Positions 47,683 to 56,675 are shown, counted from the first letter of the stretch. The stretch: 64,000 nt of DNA from Pseudomonas fluorescens (GCF_005938625.1 NZ_VCNJ01000040.1:62001-126000), one strand, 5' to 3'. Numbers and translations are program-made. The notes: generated by a model from the sequence alone, not told the origin.

Positions 47683-47771
47683 GTGGGAGCGAGCTTGCTC
47701 GCGAAGGCTTTGTAACATTCAACCCTTATGTTGCCTGATACACAGTTTTCGCGAGCAAGCTCGCTCCCACA
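47683..47771. repeat. REP pair upstream of dapE
   Basis: GTGGGAGCGAGCTTGCTCGC (from 47683) and its inverse (47749-47771) flank 44 bases in the ndvB-dapE gap. The right copy ends 38 bases before the dapE ATG, so any dapE promoter must lie in or very near the repeat, or transcription reads through. Confidence 0.92.
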
Positions 47772-47808
47772 TCGGCCCCAGCTCAAATTCATGACCCCGG
47801 AGTTTTCC

Positions 47809-48960
47809 ATGACGGCCCACGCCGACCTTTCGCCGACCCTCCAACTCGCCATCGACCTGATCCGCCGTCCGTCCGTGACGCCGGTCGACGCCGATTGCCA
47901 GAAGCAGATGATGCAGCGCCTGGGCGATGCCGGTTTCAGCCTCGAGCCGATGCGCATCGAAGATGTGGATAACTTCTGGGCGACCCACGGCACCAACGAC
48001 GGCCCGGTGCTGTGTTTCGCCGGCCACACCGACGTGGTGCCGACCGGCCCGGTCACCGCGTGGCAGATCGATCCGTTCAACGCGCTGATCGATGAACACG
48101 GCATGCTCTGCGGCCGCGGCGCGGCGGACATGAAAGGCAGCCTGGCGTCGATGACCGTCGCCGCTGAGCGTTTCGTCGCCGATTACCCGAACCACAAGGG
48201 CAAGGTCGCGTTCCTGATTACCAGCGACGAAGAAGGCCCGGCACATCACGGCACCAAGGCAGTGGTCGAGCGCCTGGCCGCGCGCAACGAGCGTCTTGAC
48301 TGGTGCATCGTCGGCGAACCGTCAAGCACCACGCTGGTTGGCGACGTGGTGAAAAACGGTCGTCGCGGCTCGCTGGGCGCCAAGCTCACCGTCAAAGGTA
48401 TTCAGGGCCACGTCGCCTATCCACACTTGGCAAAGAATCCGATCCACCTCGCCGCTCCGGCGCTGGCCGAACTGGCCGCCGAGCACTGGGATCACGGCAA
48501 CGATTTCTTCCCGCCGACCAGTTTCCAGATCTCCAACGTCAACTCCGGCACCGGCGCGACCAACGTGATTCCGGGCGATCTGGTGGCGGTGTTCAACTTC
48601 CGTTTCTCCACCGAATCGACTGTCGAAGGCCTGCAGAAACGCGTGGCCGACATCCTCGACAAGCACGATCTGGACTGGCACATCGACTGGGCGCTGTCCG
48701 GTCTGCCGTTCCTCACCGAACCGGGCGCGCTGCTCGACGCGGTGTCGGCGAGCATCAAGGACATCACCGGCCGCGAGACCAAGGCGTCGACCAGCGGCGG
48801 TACGTCCGATGGCCGTTTCATCGCGACCATGGGCACGCAAGTGGTTGAGCTGGGCCCGGTCAACGCGACCATCCACCAGGTCAACGAACGCGTGCTGGCG
48901 GCGGATCTCGACGTACTGACCGAGATCTACTACCAGACCCTGATCAAGTTGCTCGCCTGA
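47809..48960 (+). CDS. dapE: Succinyl-diaminopimelate desuccinylase
   Basis: DapE (383 residues) removes succinate from N-succinyl-LL-diaminopimelate, following DapC in the pathway. It is an M20 dizinc peptidase: LCFAGHTDVVPTG, GRGAADMKGSLAS and ITSDEEGPA carry zinc ligands and the catalytic glutamate, and STSGGTSDGRFIA is a late signature. The ATG at 47809 is chosen for family length; upstream codons come from the REP. The stop shares one base with the rlmA start. Confidence 0.97.
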   Translation: MTAHADLSPTLQLAIDLIRRPSVTPVDADCQKQMMQRLGDAGFSLEPMRIEDVDNFWATHGTNDGPVLCFAGHTDVVPTGPVTAWQIDPFNALIDEHGMLCGRGAADMKGSLASMTVAAERFVADYPNHKGKVAFLITSDEEGPAHHGTKAVVERLAARNERLDWCIVGEPSSTTLVGDVVKNGRRGSLGAKLTVKGIQGHVAYPHLAKNPIHLAAPALAELAAEHWDHGNDFFPPTSFQISNVNSGTGATNVIPGDLVAVFNFRFSTESTVEGLQKRVADILDKHDLDWHIDWALSGLPFLTEPGALLDAVSASIKDITGRETKASTSGGTSDGRFIATMGTQVVELGPVNATIHQVNERVLAADLDVLTEIYYQTLIKLLA

Positions 48961-49769
48961 TGCTCGCTTGCCCCATTTGCAGTGAACCGCTGAATGCGGT
49001 GGACAACGGCGTGGTCTGCCCTGCCGGCCATCGTTTCGACCGTGCGCGACAGGGTTACCTGAACCTGCTGCCGGTGCAGCACAAAAACAGCCGTGATCCT
49101 GGCGACAACCAGGCCATGGTCGAAGCGCGCCGTGACTTCCTGAACGCCGGACATTACGCGCCGGTGGCCAAGCGTCTGGCTGAACTGGCAGCGAGTTATG
49201 CACCGGATCGCTGGGTCGACATCGGCTGTGGCGAGGGTTATTACACCGCGCAGATCGCCGAGGCCCTGCCGCACGCGGATGGCTACGCGCTGGACATCTC
49301 CCGCGAAGCGGTCAAACGCGCCTGCAAACGCAACCCGGCGATTAGCTGGTTGATCGCTAGCATGGCCCGTGTGCCGTTGGCGTCGGGCAGTTGCCAGTTT
49401 CTCGCCAGTGTTTTCAGTCCATTGGATTGGGAAGAAGCCAAGCGTCTACTCAGCGTTGGCGGCGGTCTGATGAAAGTCGGCCCGACCAGCGGCCACCTGA
49501 TGGAACTGCGCGAGCGCCTGTACGACGAAGTGCGCGAATACACCGACGACAAGCACTTGGCCCTGGTGCCGCAAGGCATGGCGCTGGCGCACAGTGAAAC
49601 CCTGGAATTCAAGCTGACGCTGGACAAGCCCGAGGATCGCGCCAACCTGTTGGCGATGACGCCTCACGGCTGGCGCGCCAGTGCCGAGCGTCGCGTGGCA
49701 GTGATCGAACAGGCCGAACCGTTCGAGACCACCGTATCGATGCGCTACGATTATTTCGTTCTTCAATAA
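48960..49769 (+). CDS. rlmA: 23S rRNA (guanine-N1)-methyltransferase RlmA
   Basis: A 269-residue SAM-dependent enzyme methylating a guanine in helix 35 of 23S rRNA (G745 in E. coli; the related RlmA-II group uses G748). The N-terminal zinc finger has Cys4, Cys7, Cys20 and His24 (CPICSEPL and VCPAGHRF), then WVDIGCGEGYYTAQIAEALP binds SAM. It overlaps the dapE stop by one base (TGATG), so translation is coupled. Gene order dapE-rlmA-small protein-cold-shock gene is conserved in Pseudomonas. Confidence 0.93.
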   Translation: MLACPICSEPLNAVDNGVVCPAGHRFDRARQGYLNLLPVQHKNSRDPGDNQAMVEARRDFLNAGHYAPVAKRLAELAASYAPDRWVDIGCGEGYYTAQIAEALPHADGYALDISREAVKRACKRNPAISWLIASMARVPLASGSCQFLASVFSPLDWEEAKRLLSVGGGLMKVGPTSGHLMELRERLYDEVREYTDDKHLALVPQGMALAHSETLEFKLTLDKPEDRANLLAMTPHGWRASAERRVAVIEQAEPFETTVSMRYDYFVLQ

Positions 49770-49844
49770 CTTTTGGTCTCGGGCAAATGCCCGGGGCCGG
49801 CTAAATCCGCGAATGGATTTTTCAGACCCGCAGTGAGGACATCC

Positions 49845-50222
49845 ATGCGCCAACCGGATATCGAGATTTACCTGAAAGACGCCGACGTCGACCACAAGGC
49901 CATTTCGGCCTGGCTGGGCGAAGCGCTGGGCCCGTGCAGCGACTGGGTACAGAAAGGCCAGACTTACAAGTGCAAGGCCGGCAACGTGCCGGTGACCTGG
50001 CTGCCGAAAGCCGTGGGCAAGTGGAACAGCCTGTACCTGGAAAGCGACCAGACCCCGTGGGACGACGACATCGCCTGCGCCCGCGCTGCGTTCGCTGCGC
50101 TGAACGTCGAAGTGCGTTGCGCGCCGGGGACGTGGGTCGAAGAAGAAGGTGAGGAGACAGCGGATCGCTGGATGCGCATCAGCGCAGACGGTGAAGAAGA
50201 AATCACCTGGAAAACGGCATAA
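49845..50222 (+). CDS. Conserved protein of unknown function
   Basis: A 125-residue acidic, tryptophan-rich protein with no signal peptide or membrane segment. Residues such as DWVQKGQTYKCKAGNVPVTW and DQTPWDDDIACARAAF look like a folded alpha/beta domain, but I do not recognise a family with known role. The ATG at 49845 is reached from a GTGAGGAC sequence. It follows rlmA by 75 bases in a conserved Pseudomonas order. Its TAA stop is the first three bases of a palindromic repeat. Confidence 0.8.
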   Translation: MRQPDIEIYLKDADVDHKAISAWLGEALGPCSDWVQKGQTYKCKAGNVPVTWLPKAVGKWNSLYLESDQTPWDDDIACARAAFAALNVEVRCAPGTWVEEEGEETADRWMRISADGEEEITWKTA

Positions 50223-50315
50223 AAGCAGCTGCAAGTTACGAGCTGCAAGCTGCAAGTCTCAAGTTGAACTGCTTGTAGCTTGCAGCTTTTGACTTGCAGC
50301 TCGAAGCTGCTTTTA
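50220..50315. repeat. 96-bp palindromic repeat supplying two stop codons
   Basis: The ends are an exact inverted pair, TAAAAGCAGCT (50220-50230) and AGCTGCTTTTA (50305-50315). Between them AGCTGCAAG and CTTGCAGCT words alternate and can fold into a long hairpin. The left TAA is the stop of the 49845 gene and the right TTA is the stop of the cold-shock gene on the other strand. It looks like a bidirectional terminator; a relative lies at 4114-4200. Confidence 0.85.
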
Positions 50316-50522
50316 CAAGCCTACAACATCCTCAGCCTGCAAACCCTTCTCGCCAGTAATCACCGCGTATTCAACCTGCTGGCCTTCAGTCAGCGACCGA
50401 TGCCCTTCGCCGCGAATCGCGCGGTAGTGCACGAACACGTCCACCCCGTCTTCACGCTGGATAAAGCCGTAGCCCTTGGCGTCGTTGAACCACTTCACGT
50501 TGCCGGTTTCACGTGTTGCCAT
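50313..50522 (-). CDS. Cold-shock domain protein (CspA family)
   Basis: A 69-residue single-stranded nucleic-acid-binding protein made of one cold-shock domain. RNP1 (KGYGFIQRED) and RNP2 (VDVFVHYRAI) are intact. AAGGAG lies 9 bases before the ATG. Such proteins melt RNA structure or act as antiterminators; whether this one is induced by cold cannot be read here. It converges on the small conserved gene, sharing a palindromic repeat. Confidence 0.95.
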   Translation of the reverse strand: MATRETGNVKWFNDAKGYGFIQREDGVDVFVHYRAIRGEGHRSLTEGQQVEYAVITGEKGLQAEDVVGL

Positions 50523-50759
50523 CTGTTCATACTCCTTTTTTATTATTGAACAGGCTTTTCGCAGGAAAGCCTTTGAGGAACGTCAGCCTGTGTCCGACGT
50601 CCATAAAGGGCCCCGGCGACAGACCGCCGAGTATATGACAGGCGCGGAAAGTCTCAACTGGAGATTACTTCGCCGCTTTTTTGCCGATTTTCAGCGAATC
50701 CGGCACACTATCGACCGCCCGAGCACTTGCTCGGTTTTATTCACTCACGCAGAAGCCGT

Positions 50760-53261
50760 ATGACCCGTTCCCCGTTCCGCCGTCTTGTGTTTGGCACCTT
50801 GCGCCGACTGTTGTACCTCTGGGTTCGCTCGGAGACGATCAACCAGTCGTCGTTCACCCTCAACCTCGACCGCAGTCGTCCGGTGTTCTACGTCCTGCAA
50901 AACCCTTCGCTGACCGATCTGGCCGTGCTCGACACCGAGTGCACCAAGGCCGGCCTGCCGCGTCCGGTGCTGCCGGTGTCGGTGGGTTCGCTGATCGAAC
51001 CGGCGGCGTTTTTCTACCTGACGCCGGATCCCGACTGGCTCGGTCGCCAGGACAAACGCGGCGCACCGCCGACGCTGACCCGATTGGTTAGCGCCCTCAC
51101 CCAAAACGCGGCCGAAGACGCGCAGATCATTCCGGTCAGCGTGTTCTGGGGCCAATCGCCGGACAGCGAAAACAGTCCGTGGAAGCTGTTGTTTGCCGAC
51201 AGCTGGGCCGTCACCGGGCGCCTGCGTCGCTTGCTGAGCATCATTGTTCTCGGGCGTAAAACCCGCGTGCAATTCTCCGCACCGATCCATCTGCGCGAGC
51301 TGATCGAGCACAACAAGGGCCACGAACGCACCGTGCGCATGGCCCAGCGAATCCTGCGTGTACACTTCCGCAATCTGAAAGCTGCGGTGATCGGCCCGGA
51401 CATTTCCCACCGCCGCAATCTGGTCAAAGGCTTGCTCAATCAGCCATTGGTCAAGCAAGCGATCCTCGACGAAGCCGAGCGCGAAAACATCTCCGCGGAA
51501 AAAGCCAAGGCCCAGGCCCTGCGTTACGGCAACGAAATCGCGTCGGACTACACCTACACCGCGATCCGCTTCCTCGAAGTGGTGCTGAGCTGGTTCTGGA
51601 ACAAGATCTACGACGGCATCAAAGTCAACCACATCGAAGGCGTGCAGAAGGTCGCGCAAGGTCACGAAGTGATCTACGTGCCGTGCCACCGCAGCCACAT
51701 CGACTACCTGCTGCTCTCCTACCTGCTGTTCCGCAACGGTCTGACCCCGCCGCACATTGCCGCAGGGATCAACCTGAACATGCCGGTGATCGGCAGCCTG
51801 CTGCGTCGTGGCGGCGCATTTTTCATGCGCCGCACGTTCAAGGGCAATCCACTGTACACCTCGGTGTTCAACGAATACCTGCACACCCTGTTCACCAAAG
51901 GCTTCCCGGTCGAGTACTTCGTCGAGGGCGGTCGTTCGCGCACCGGACGCATGCTGCAACCGAAAACCGGCATGCTCGCGATTACGATGCGCAGTTTCCT
52001 GCGTTCGTCGCGCATGCCGATCGTGTTTGTGCCGGTGTACATCGGTTATGAGCGCGTACTGGAAGGTCGCACCTACCTCGGCGAACTGCGAGGGGCGAGC
52101 AAGAAGAAAGAATCGATCTTCGATATTTTCAAAGTCATCGGCGCGCTCAAGCAACGCTTCGGTCAGGTCGCGGTGAATTTCGGCGAGCCGATCAAACTGG
52201 CGGAGTTCCTCGACGCCGAGCAACCGGACTGGCGCCAGCAGGAACTCGGCCCGCAGTACAAACCGGCGTGGCTCAACGAAACCACCAATCGCCTCGGCGA
52301 GAAAGTCGCACAGCATTTGAACGAAGCGGCGGCGATCAACCCGGTCAACCTGGTGGCGCTGGCGCTGCTGTCGACCACGCGGCTGGCGCTGGACGATCGC
52401 GCCATGGCACGGGTACTGGATCTATACCTGGCGCTGCTGCGCAAAGTCCCGTACTCGCCGCACACCACGCTGCCGGAAGGCGATGGTCGTGCGCTGATCG
52501 AGCACGTGAAGGACATGGACCTGCTCGCCGAGCAGAACGATGCGCTGGGCAAGATTCTCTATCTGGATGAGCAAAACGCCGTCCTGATGACTTACTACCG
52601 CAACAACGTCTTGCACATCTTTGCCCTGCCGGCGCTGCTGGCGAGCTTCTTCCAGAGCGCCTCGCGCATGAGTCGCGAACAGATCCTGCGCTACACCCGC
52701 GCGCTCTATCCGTACCTGCAATCGGAGCTGTTCATTCGCTGGACGCTGGACGAACTCGACGGCGTAGTCGATCAGTGGCTGGAAGCGTTCGTCGAGCAAG
52801 GCCTGCTGCGTTTCGAGAAAGACGTCTATCTGCGTCCGGCGCCAAGTTCGCGGCATTTCGTCCTGCTGACGCTGCTGTCGAAAAGCATCGCCCAGACCCT
52901 GCAGCGCTTCTACATGACCGTGTCCTTGCTGCTCAACAGCGGCCAGAACAGCATCAGCGCCGAAGAACTGGAAGACCTCTGCACGGTTATGGCTCAACGC
53001 CTGTCAATCCTCCACGGCCTCAACGCCCCGGAATTCTTCGACAAGAGCCTGTTCCGCCACTTCATCCAGACCCTGCTCGACCTCGACGTGCTGCGTCGCG
53101 ACGAGGCCGGCAAACTGAGTTATCACGAACTGCTCGGCGAACTCGCCGAAGGTGCGGCCAAACGTGTGTTGCCGGCGGAGATTCGCTTGTCGATCCGTCA
53201 GGTCGCGCTGCATCGCAGTGAAGATGCTGCAGACCAGGTCGTCGCCCAACCCGAGACCTGA
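50760..53261 (+). CDS. plsB: Glycerol-3-phosphate 1-O-acyltransferase PlsB
   Basis: PlsB (833 residues) is an inner-membrane enzyme that acylates glycerol 3-phosphate from acyl-ACP or acyl-CoA, the first step of phospholipid synthesis. The HX4D acyltransferase motif is CHRSHIDYL, followed by the substrate-binding GGAFFMRRTFKGNPLY and VEGGRSRTGRMLQPKTGML. Its product feeds, via phosphatidate, CdsA at 27692. The ATG at 50760 gives the standard length; the upstream open codons to 50727 lack a start signal. A REP pair follows. Confidence 0.96.
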   Translation: MTRSPFRRLVFGTLRRLLYLWVRSETINQSSFTLNLDRSRPVFYVLQNPSLTDLAVLDTECTKAGLPRPVLPVSVGSLIEPAAFFYLTPDPDWLGRQDKRGAPPTLTRLVSALTQNAAEDAQIIPVSVFWGQSPDSENSPWKLLFADSWAVTGRLRRLLSIIVLGRKTRVQFSAPIHLRELIEHNKGHERTVRMAQRILRVHFRNLKAAVIGPDISHRRNLVKGLLNQPLVKQAILDEAERENISAEKAKAQALRYGNEIASDYTYTAIRFLEVVLSWFWNKIYDGIKVNHIEGVQKVAQGHEVIYVPCHRSHIDYLLLSYLLFRNGLTPPHIAAGINLNMPVIGSLLRRGGAFFMRRTFKGNPLYTSVFNEYLHTLFTKGFPVEYFVEGGRSRTGRMLQPKTGMLAITMRSFLRSSRMPIVFVPVYIGYERVLEGRTYLGELRGASKKKESIFDIFKVIGALKQRFGQVAVNFGEPIKLAEFLDAEQPDWRQQELGPQYKPAWLNETTNRLGEKVAQHLNEAAAINPVNLVALALLSTTRLALDDRAMARVLDLYLALLRKVPYSPHTTLPEGDGRALIEHVKDMDLLAEQNDALGKILYLDEQNAVLMTYYRNNVLHIFALPALLASFFQSASRMSREQILRYTRALYPYLQSELFIRWTLDELDGVVDQWLEAFVEQGLLRFEKDVYLRPAPSSRHFVLLTLLSKSIAQTLQRFYMTVSLLLNSGQNSISAEELEDLCTVMAQRLSILHGLNAPEFFDKSLFRHFIQTLLDLDVLRRDEAGKLSYHELLGELAEGAAKRVLPAEIRLSIRQVALHRSEDAADQVVAQPET

Positions 53262-53272
53262 TGCAAACCTGG

Positions 53273-53360
53273 TGGGAGCGACCCTGCTCGCGAAGACGGA
53301 GTGTCAGACAACTGAAATGTTGAATGCTAAACCGCTTTCGCGAGCAAGCTCGCTCCTGCA
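53273..53360. repeat. REP pair between plsB and the lipoprotein gene
   Basis: A diverged left copy, GTGGGAGCGACCCTGCTCGC (from 53273), and a right copy in inverse orientation ending in GCTCCTGCA (53338-53360). Both have substitutions that break perfect stem pairing, unlike the other pairs in this window. Confidence 0.85.
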
Positions 53361-53378
53361 CTGATAGGAGAATTCCCG

Positions 53379-53777
53379 ATGAAAAAACTCACCCTGCTCG
53401 CCGCCGCCACATTGCTGAGCGCCTGCCAATCGACCACTCCTGCCGGCAAGGTCGGCCTCGACGGTGAAGTGTTCTACCTGCAGCGCATCGCCCTGCCACC
53501 GAGCGCCACCCTCAGCGTCAGCCTGCAAGACGTCTCGCTAGCCGATGCGCCAGCCGTGGTGCTGGACGAGCAAAAAGGCCCGATCAAAGGCCAGGTGCCG
53601 CTGCCCTTCCACCTGAGCTACGATCCGGCCCAGGTCAAACCCGGCCATCGTTACTCGGTCAGCGCGCGCATCGAGGTCAATGGTGAGCTGATGTTCATCA
53701 CCACCGAAAACCACGCCGTGCAACTCGACGGCAACGATCCGCAACCGCTGAAAATTCGCGTCGACGCCGTTCGTTAA
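53379..53777 (+). CDS. YbaY-like lipoprotein
   Basis: A 132-residue protein with a lipoprotein signal peptide (lipobox LLSAC, cysteine at residue 16) and a single beta-rich domain typical of the YbaY family (FYLQRIALPPSATLSVSLQD; PLPFHLSYDPAQVKPGHRYS). The family is thought to act at the envelope, but its function is not established. AGGAG precedes the ATG. It is 40 bases from the DUF4197 gene on the same strand, so the two may share a transcript. Confidence 0.87.
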   Translation: MKKLTLLAAATLLSACQSTTPAGKVGLDGEVFYLQRIALPPSATLSVSLQDVSLADAPAVVLDEQKGPIKGQVPLPFHLSYDPAQVKPGHRYSVSARIEVNGELMFITTENHAVQLDGNDPQPLKIRVDAVR

Positions 53778-53817
53778 TTCATTTTCCGCAACCCTTTTCC
53801 GCAAAAAGGAAGCCGCC

Positions 53818-54507
53818 ATGCTCCGCCCTACCCTTCGCTTCGCCGGCCTGTGCGCAGGCCTGATGATCTCCGCCAGCGCGCTGGCCCTGTCGCTCAGCGA
53901 CCTGTCACAAAAAGATGCCACCGGCGGCCTCAAGGACGCCCTGACCCAAGGCGCACAAATCGCCGTCAAGCAACTGGGCACACCCGGCGGGTTCAGCAAC
54001 AACCCGGACGTGAAGATCGAGCTGCCGGGCAAACTCGGCAAAGCCGCGAGCAAGATGAAAGCCTTCGGCATGGGCGCTCAGGTTGAAGAACTGGAAACCG
54101 CCATGAACAAGGCTGCGGAATCCGCCGTGACTCAGGCCCAGCCAATCCTCGTCGACGCCGTGAAGAAAATGAGCGTGGAAGACGCCAAAGGCATCCTCAG
54201 CGGCGGCAAGGACTCGGCCACGCAATACCTCGACAAATCCAGCCGCGAACAGATCCGCGCCAAGTTCCTGCCAATCGTCAAGCAAGCGACCGACAAAGTT
54301 GGCGTGGCGCAGAAGTACAACGCCTTCGCCGGCCAAGCCGCGACGTTTGGCGTTGTTGATGCGAAGAGCGCCAATGTCGAAAACTACGTCACCGAACAAG
54401 CGCTCAATGGCTTGTTCGAAATGATCGGCAAACAGGAGGAAACCATCCGCCAGAATCCGGCTGCTGCGGCGACCAGTCTGGCGAAGAAGGTGTTCGGCAC
54501 GCTTTAA
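53818..54507 (+). CDS. DUF4197 domain protein, exported
   Basis: A 229-residue protein with a cleavable signal peptide (about residues 1-23, ending SASALAL) and a mostly helical body rich in Ala, Lys and Gln. Segments such as GGLKDALTQGAQIAVKQLG and AMNKAAESAVTQAQPILVDA match the DUF4197 family, whose role is unknown. AAAGGAAG precedes the ATG. Its last four bases overlap the end of the convergent Fic gene. Confidence 0.88.
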   Translation: MLRPTLRFAGLCAGLMISASALALSLSDLSQKDATGGLKDALTQGAQIAVKQLGTPGGFSNNPDVKIELPGKLGKAASKMKAFGMGAQVEELETAMNKAAESAVTQAQPILVDAVKKMSVEDAKGILSGGKDSATQYLDKSSREQIRAKFLPIVKQATDKVGVAQKYNAFAGQAATFGVVDAKSANVENYVTEQALNGLFEMIGKQEETIRQNPAAAATSLAKKVFGTL

Positions 54508-55895
54508 GCTGTCACAACATGGGGGCGAAGGAGTTCGCTCCCGTGCTTACATCCACCGACAGGACTACGTAAAAAGAACACCCACTCCCGTCCCATCTTC
54601 CTTCGTCCAAAAACCTGCAACTCGTCTAATCCCTCTAGTGCCGACGCCGCCTCGCTATACGAGCAAGCAAAATTCTCAGCCACATTGCTCACGGTGAACT
54701 CCTTCGCCACTCCGTTTTTGGCCACCTCGTACATCGCGCGTTGTTTTTCCGTGAGTTGCTCAAAGAAGCCGCAATTCTTCAGCTTGCGCTCGAACGCTTC
54801 GGTGCACCCCACGCTCTTGCGGTAAACATCGGTAAACCCGAGCACCGCTCGCTGGATCACCGAACACTGGAATTCGATGAAGTAAGTCAGATCCAGCTCA
54901 TCCGCCTCGGTGTACAGATATGAACGTCCATATTTCACCGGCGCATTACGCAGTAACAAACTGATCGCTATGTAGCGAAACGACGCAAATTCATTCTTGA
55001 ACATGAACCAGTAAAACAACGCCCTGGCGACTCGCCCATTGCCGTCGCGAAAGGGATGTTCGTAGCCCAAGGCAAAATGCAGTGTGATCGCCTTGATCAG
55101 TGGATGCAGGTAGCTCGTCTCTTGCGGTGAGCCTTCGGGCAGGTTGATCCAGTGCGACAGTTGCTCCAGCCGCGACACCAACCCTGCTGCAGGTGGTGGC
55201 CGGTGTACGGTGTTGCCCGCCCCATCCTGAACGACCACTTCGTCGTTGGTTCTGAACACCCCGGGGGAATACTGCTCGTCATCGATGCCCTCGACCCCCA
55301 CCCGATGAATCGCTGAGATCAACTCCACACTCATGGGTTCGTAACGTCTCTCCCAGGCAAAATTCATCATCCGGTAATTCCCCATCACCATGCGTTCATC
55401 CGGAGTGCGGGGCTGGCGCCGCTGCTTGAGCATGTCCTTGGCCACACGCGTAGTCGTCGCAGCGCCTTCCAGCTGACTGCTGGCGATGGCTTCATCTTCG
55501 ATCAAATCGTTAAGCAGATAACTGAAATGTGCCCGTTCGCCGATCTGGCTGGTCATGTATTCCAGCGCCGCCGTACTGGCCTGCCGATCCACAATTGAGA
55601 TGGTTTTCTGTGCCAGCGGCGTCAACAGGTACTTCCCCCACTGCACAGGCTCGCCCAGTGGAAGAAGGTTGATGTATTGGACCGCCCGCGCCTTCTTGAC
55701 CAAAGCCCAGCACAGTCTGGCATCCAGCCCCGCCGCCCAGCGATAACGCAACGCTTCAAATGGCAGATAACGACCTTGATCATCGAGCGGCTTGAGCAGC
55801 GCAAGATAATCCTCCAGACGATGCTTGTGGGGCGGGCGCACCAACAAGTCGAAAACGGGGTCGGTTCTGCCTTTCAATGCTGGCGGCTTTTTCAT
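54504..55895 (-). CDS. Fic-domain protein (probable AMP transferase)
   Basis: A 463-residue Fic protein. The active-site motif HPFRDGNGRVAR is at 280-291, complete with the catalytic histidine. SSQLEG at 139-144 fits the inhibitory helix (S/T-x3-E-G/N) placed before the Fic core, the class II self-inhibited type. A C-terminal winged-helix-like segment (about 385-450) suggests DNA binding. Target unknown; AMPylation is inferred from family. I start at ATG 55895; a TTG at 55961 would add 22 residues, and neither has a good ribosome binding site. No antitoxin-like gene is adjacent. Confidence 0.87.
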   Translation of the reverse strand: MKKPPALKGRTDPVFDLLVRPPHKHRLEDYLALLKPLDDQGRYLPFEALRYRWAAGLDARLCWALVKKARAVQYINLLPLGEPVQWGKYLLTPLAQKTISIVDRQASTAALEYMTSQIGERAHFSYLLNDLIEDEAIASSQLEGAATTTRVAKDMLKQRRQPRTPDERMVMGNYRMMNFAWERRYEPMSVELISAIHRVGVEGIDDEQYSPGVFRTNDEVVVQDGAGNTVHRPPPAAGLVSRLEQLSHWINLPEGSPQETSYLHPLIKAITLHFALGYEHPFRDGNGRVARALFYWFMFKNEFASFRYIAISLLLRNAPVKYGRSYLYTEADELDLTYFIEFQCSVIQRAVLGFTDVYRKSVGCTEAFERKLKNCGFFEQLTEKQRAMYEVAKNGVAKEFTVSNVAENFACSYSEAASALEGLDELQVFGRRKMGREWVFFLRSPVGGCKHGSELLRPHVVTA

Positions 55896-56058
55896 CAAGA
55901 CAAACTCAGGAAAGCTGTAAAGCAGAGGCTGGAGTACAACATCCGAGGCAATCTGGCTCAAGATCAGAGGCTTCTGAAAAAGATGTAGGAAGTGGCGTAG
56001 GTAAAGCGGGCTATGGGTCGTCAGCTAGAGACTGGTCGGCGATCAGGCTCGCACACAG

Positions 56059-56271
56059 TTGAACTGAGTACACCTGCAGAAAACAGGTCGACTATCAGAC
56101 CGCCTTCGCGAGCAGGCTCGCTCCCACAGTTGAATTGAGTACACCTGCAGAAAACAGGTCGGCTGTCAGGCCGCCTTCGCGAGCAGGCTCACTCCTACAG
56201 TTGGATGGAGTACACCTGCAAAAAACAGATCGGCTATCAGGCCGCCATCGCGAGCAAGCTCGCTCCCACAG
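56059..56271. repeat. Three tandem copies of a 71-bp REP-containing unit
   Basis: Units start at 56059, 56130 and 56201, each exactly 71 bases. Each begins TTGAACTGAGTACACCTGCA (with small changes), includes an AACAGGTCGGCTATCAG-like spacer, and ends in one REP (CGCGAGCAGGCTCGCTCCCA). All three REPs face the same way, unlike the inverted pairs elsewhere. A decayed partial copy (GATCAGGCTCGCACACAG) precedes the array at 56041-56058. Confidence 0.92.
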
Positions 56272-56329
56272 AAGAGCAAGAGCAGATCGCTTCTGCTCCT
56301 CACCACTCAACAGGATGAGCGTTAGCTCG

Positions 56330-56640
56330 GCTGCAGCTTTTGATCTTGATCTGAAGGCCCGTCGGCAGGCTGAGTGGTGGGATTGATCCGGGGGTAGGCG
56401 CGCAGCGCCGTTCGACGAAGTCGAACACATCGAAAGGAGGTGCAGCGAAGCAAACCGGAAGCGATGCCCCCGGATCGATCCCGGAGCGAAGGAACCCCGA
56501 GCCCCAGCGAGCGGGCCGAACGTCAGGGCAAAGCCTTTTGGGTTACCTTTTCGGCGTTTGGAAAAGGTGACTCGCTGTAAGAGCGAAACCGCCAGCGGCA
56601 GCACCCACAAAAACGGATATACACCCAAACCCCCAAGAAC
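56330..56640. repeat. Probable dispersed long repeat element
   Basis: This stretch lies between the REP array and the RND gene in a 780-base region without credible genes. It contains AAAGCCTTTTGGGTTACCTT, GGCGTTTGGAAAAGGTGACT and CATCGAAAGGAGGTGCAGCG, spellings I recall as recurring in many places in fluorescens-group genomes. A minus-strand open frame through it (56095-56628) runs into the REP array and is unlikely to be a protein. The boundaries are approximate and copy number could not be tested. Confidence 0.5.
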
Positions 56641-56675
56641 ATGGTCGGCCCGAAGGCCGCCACGTCACAAAAGGA

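Noticed and set aside
56095..56628. A 177-codon minus-strand frame in the repeat region
   Set aside because: It reads through the REP array and the long repeat element. Repetition, not coding, explains the open frame; it resembles spurious small proteins often predicted from such elements.
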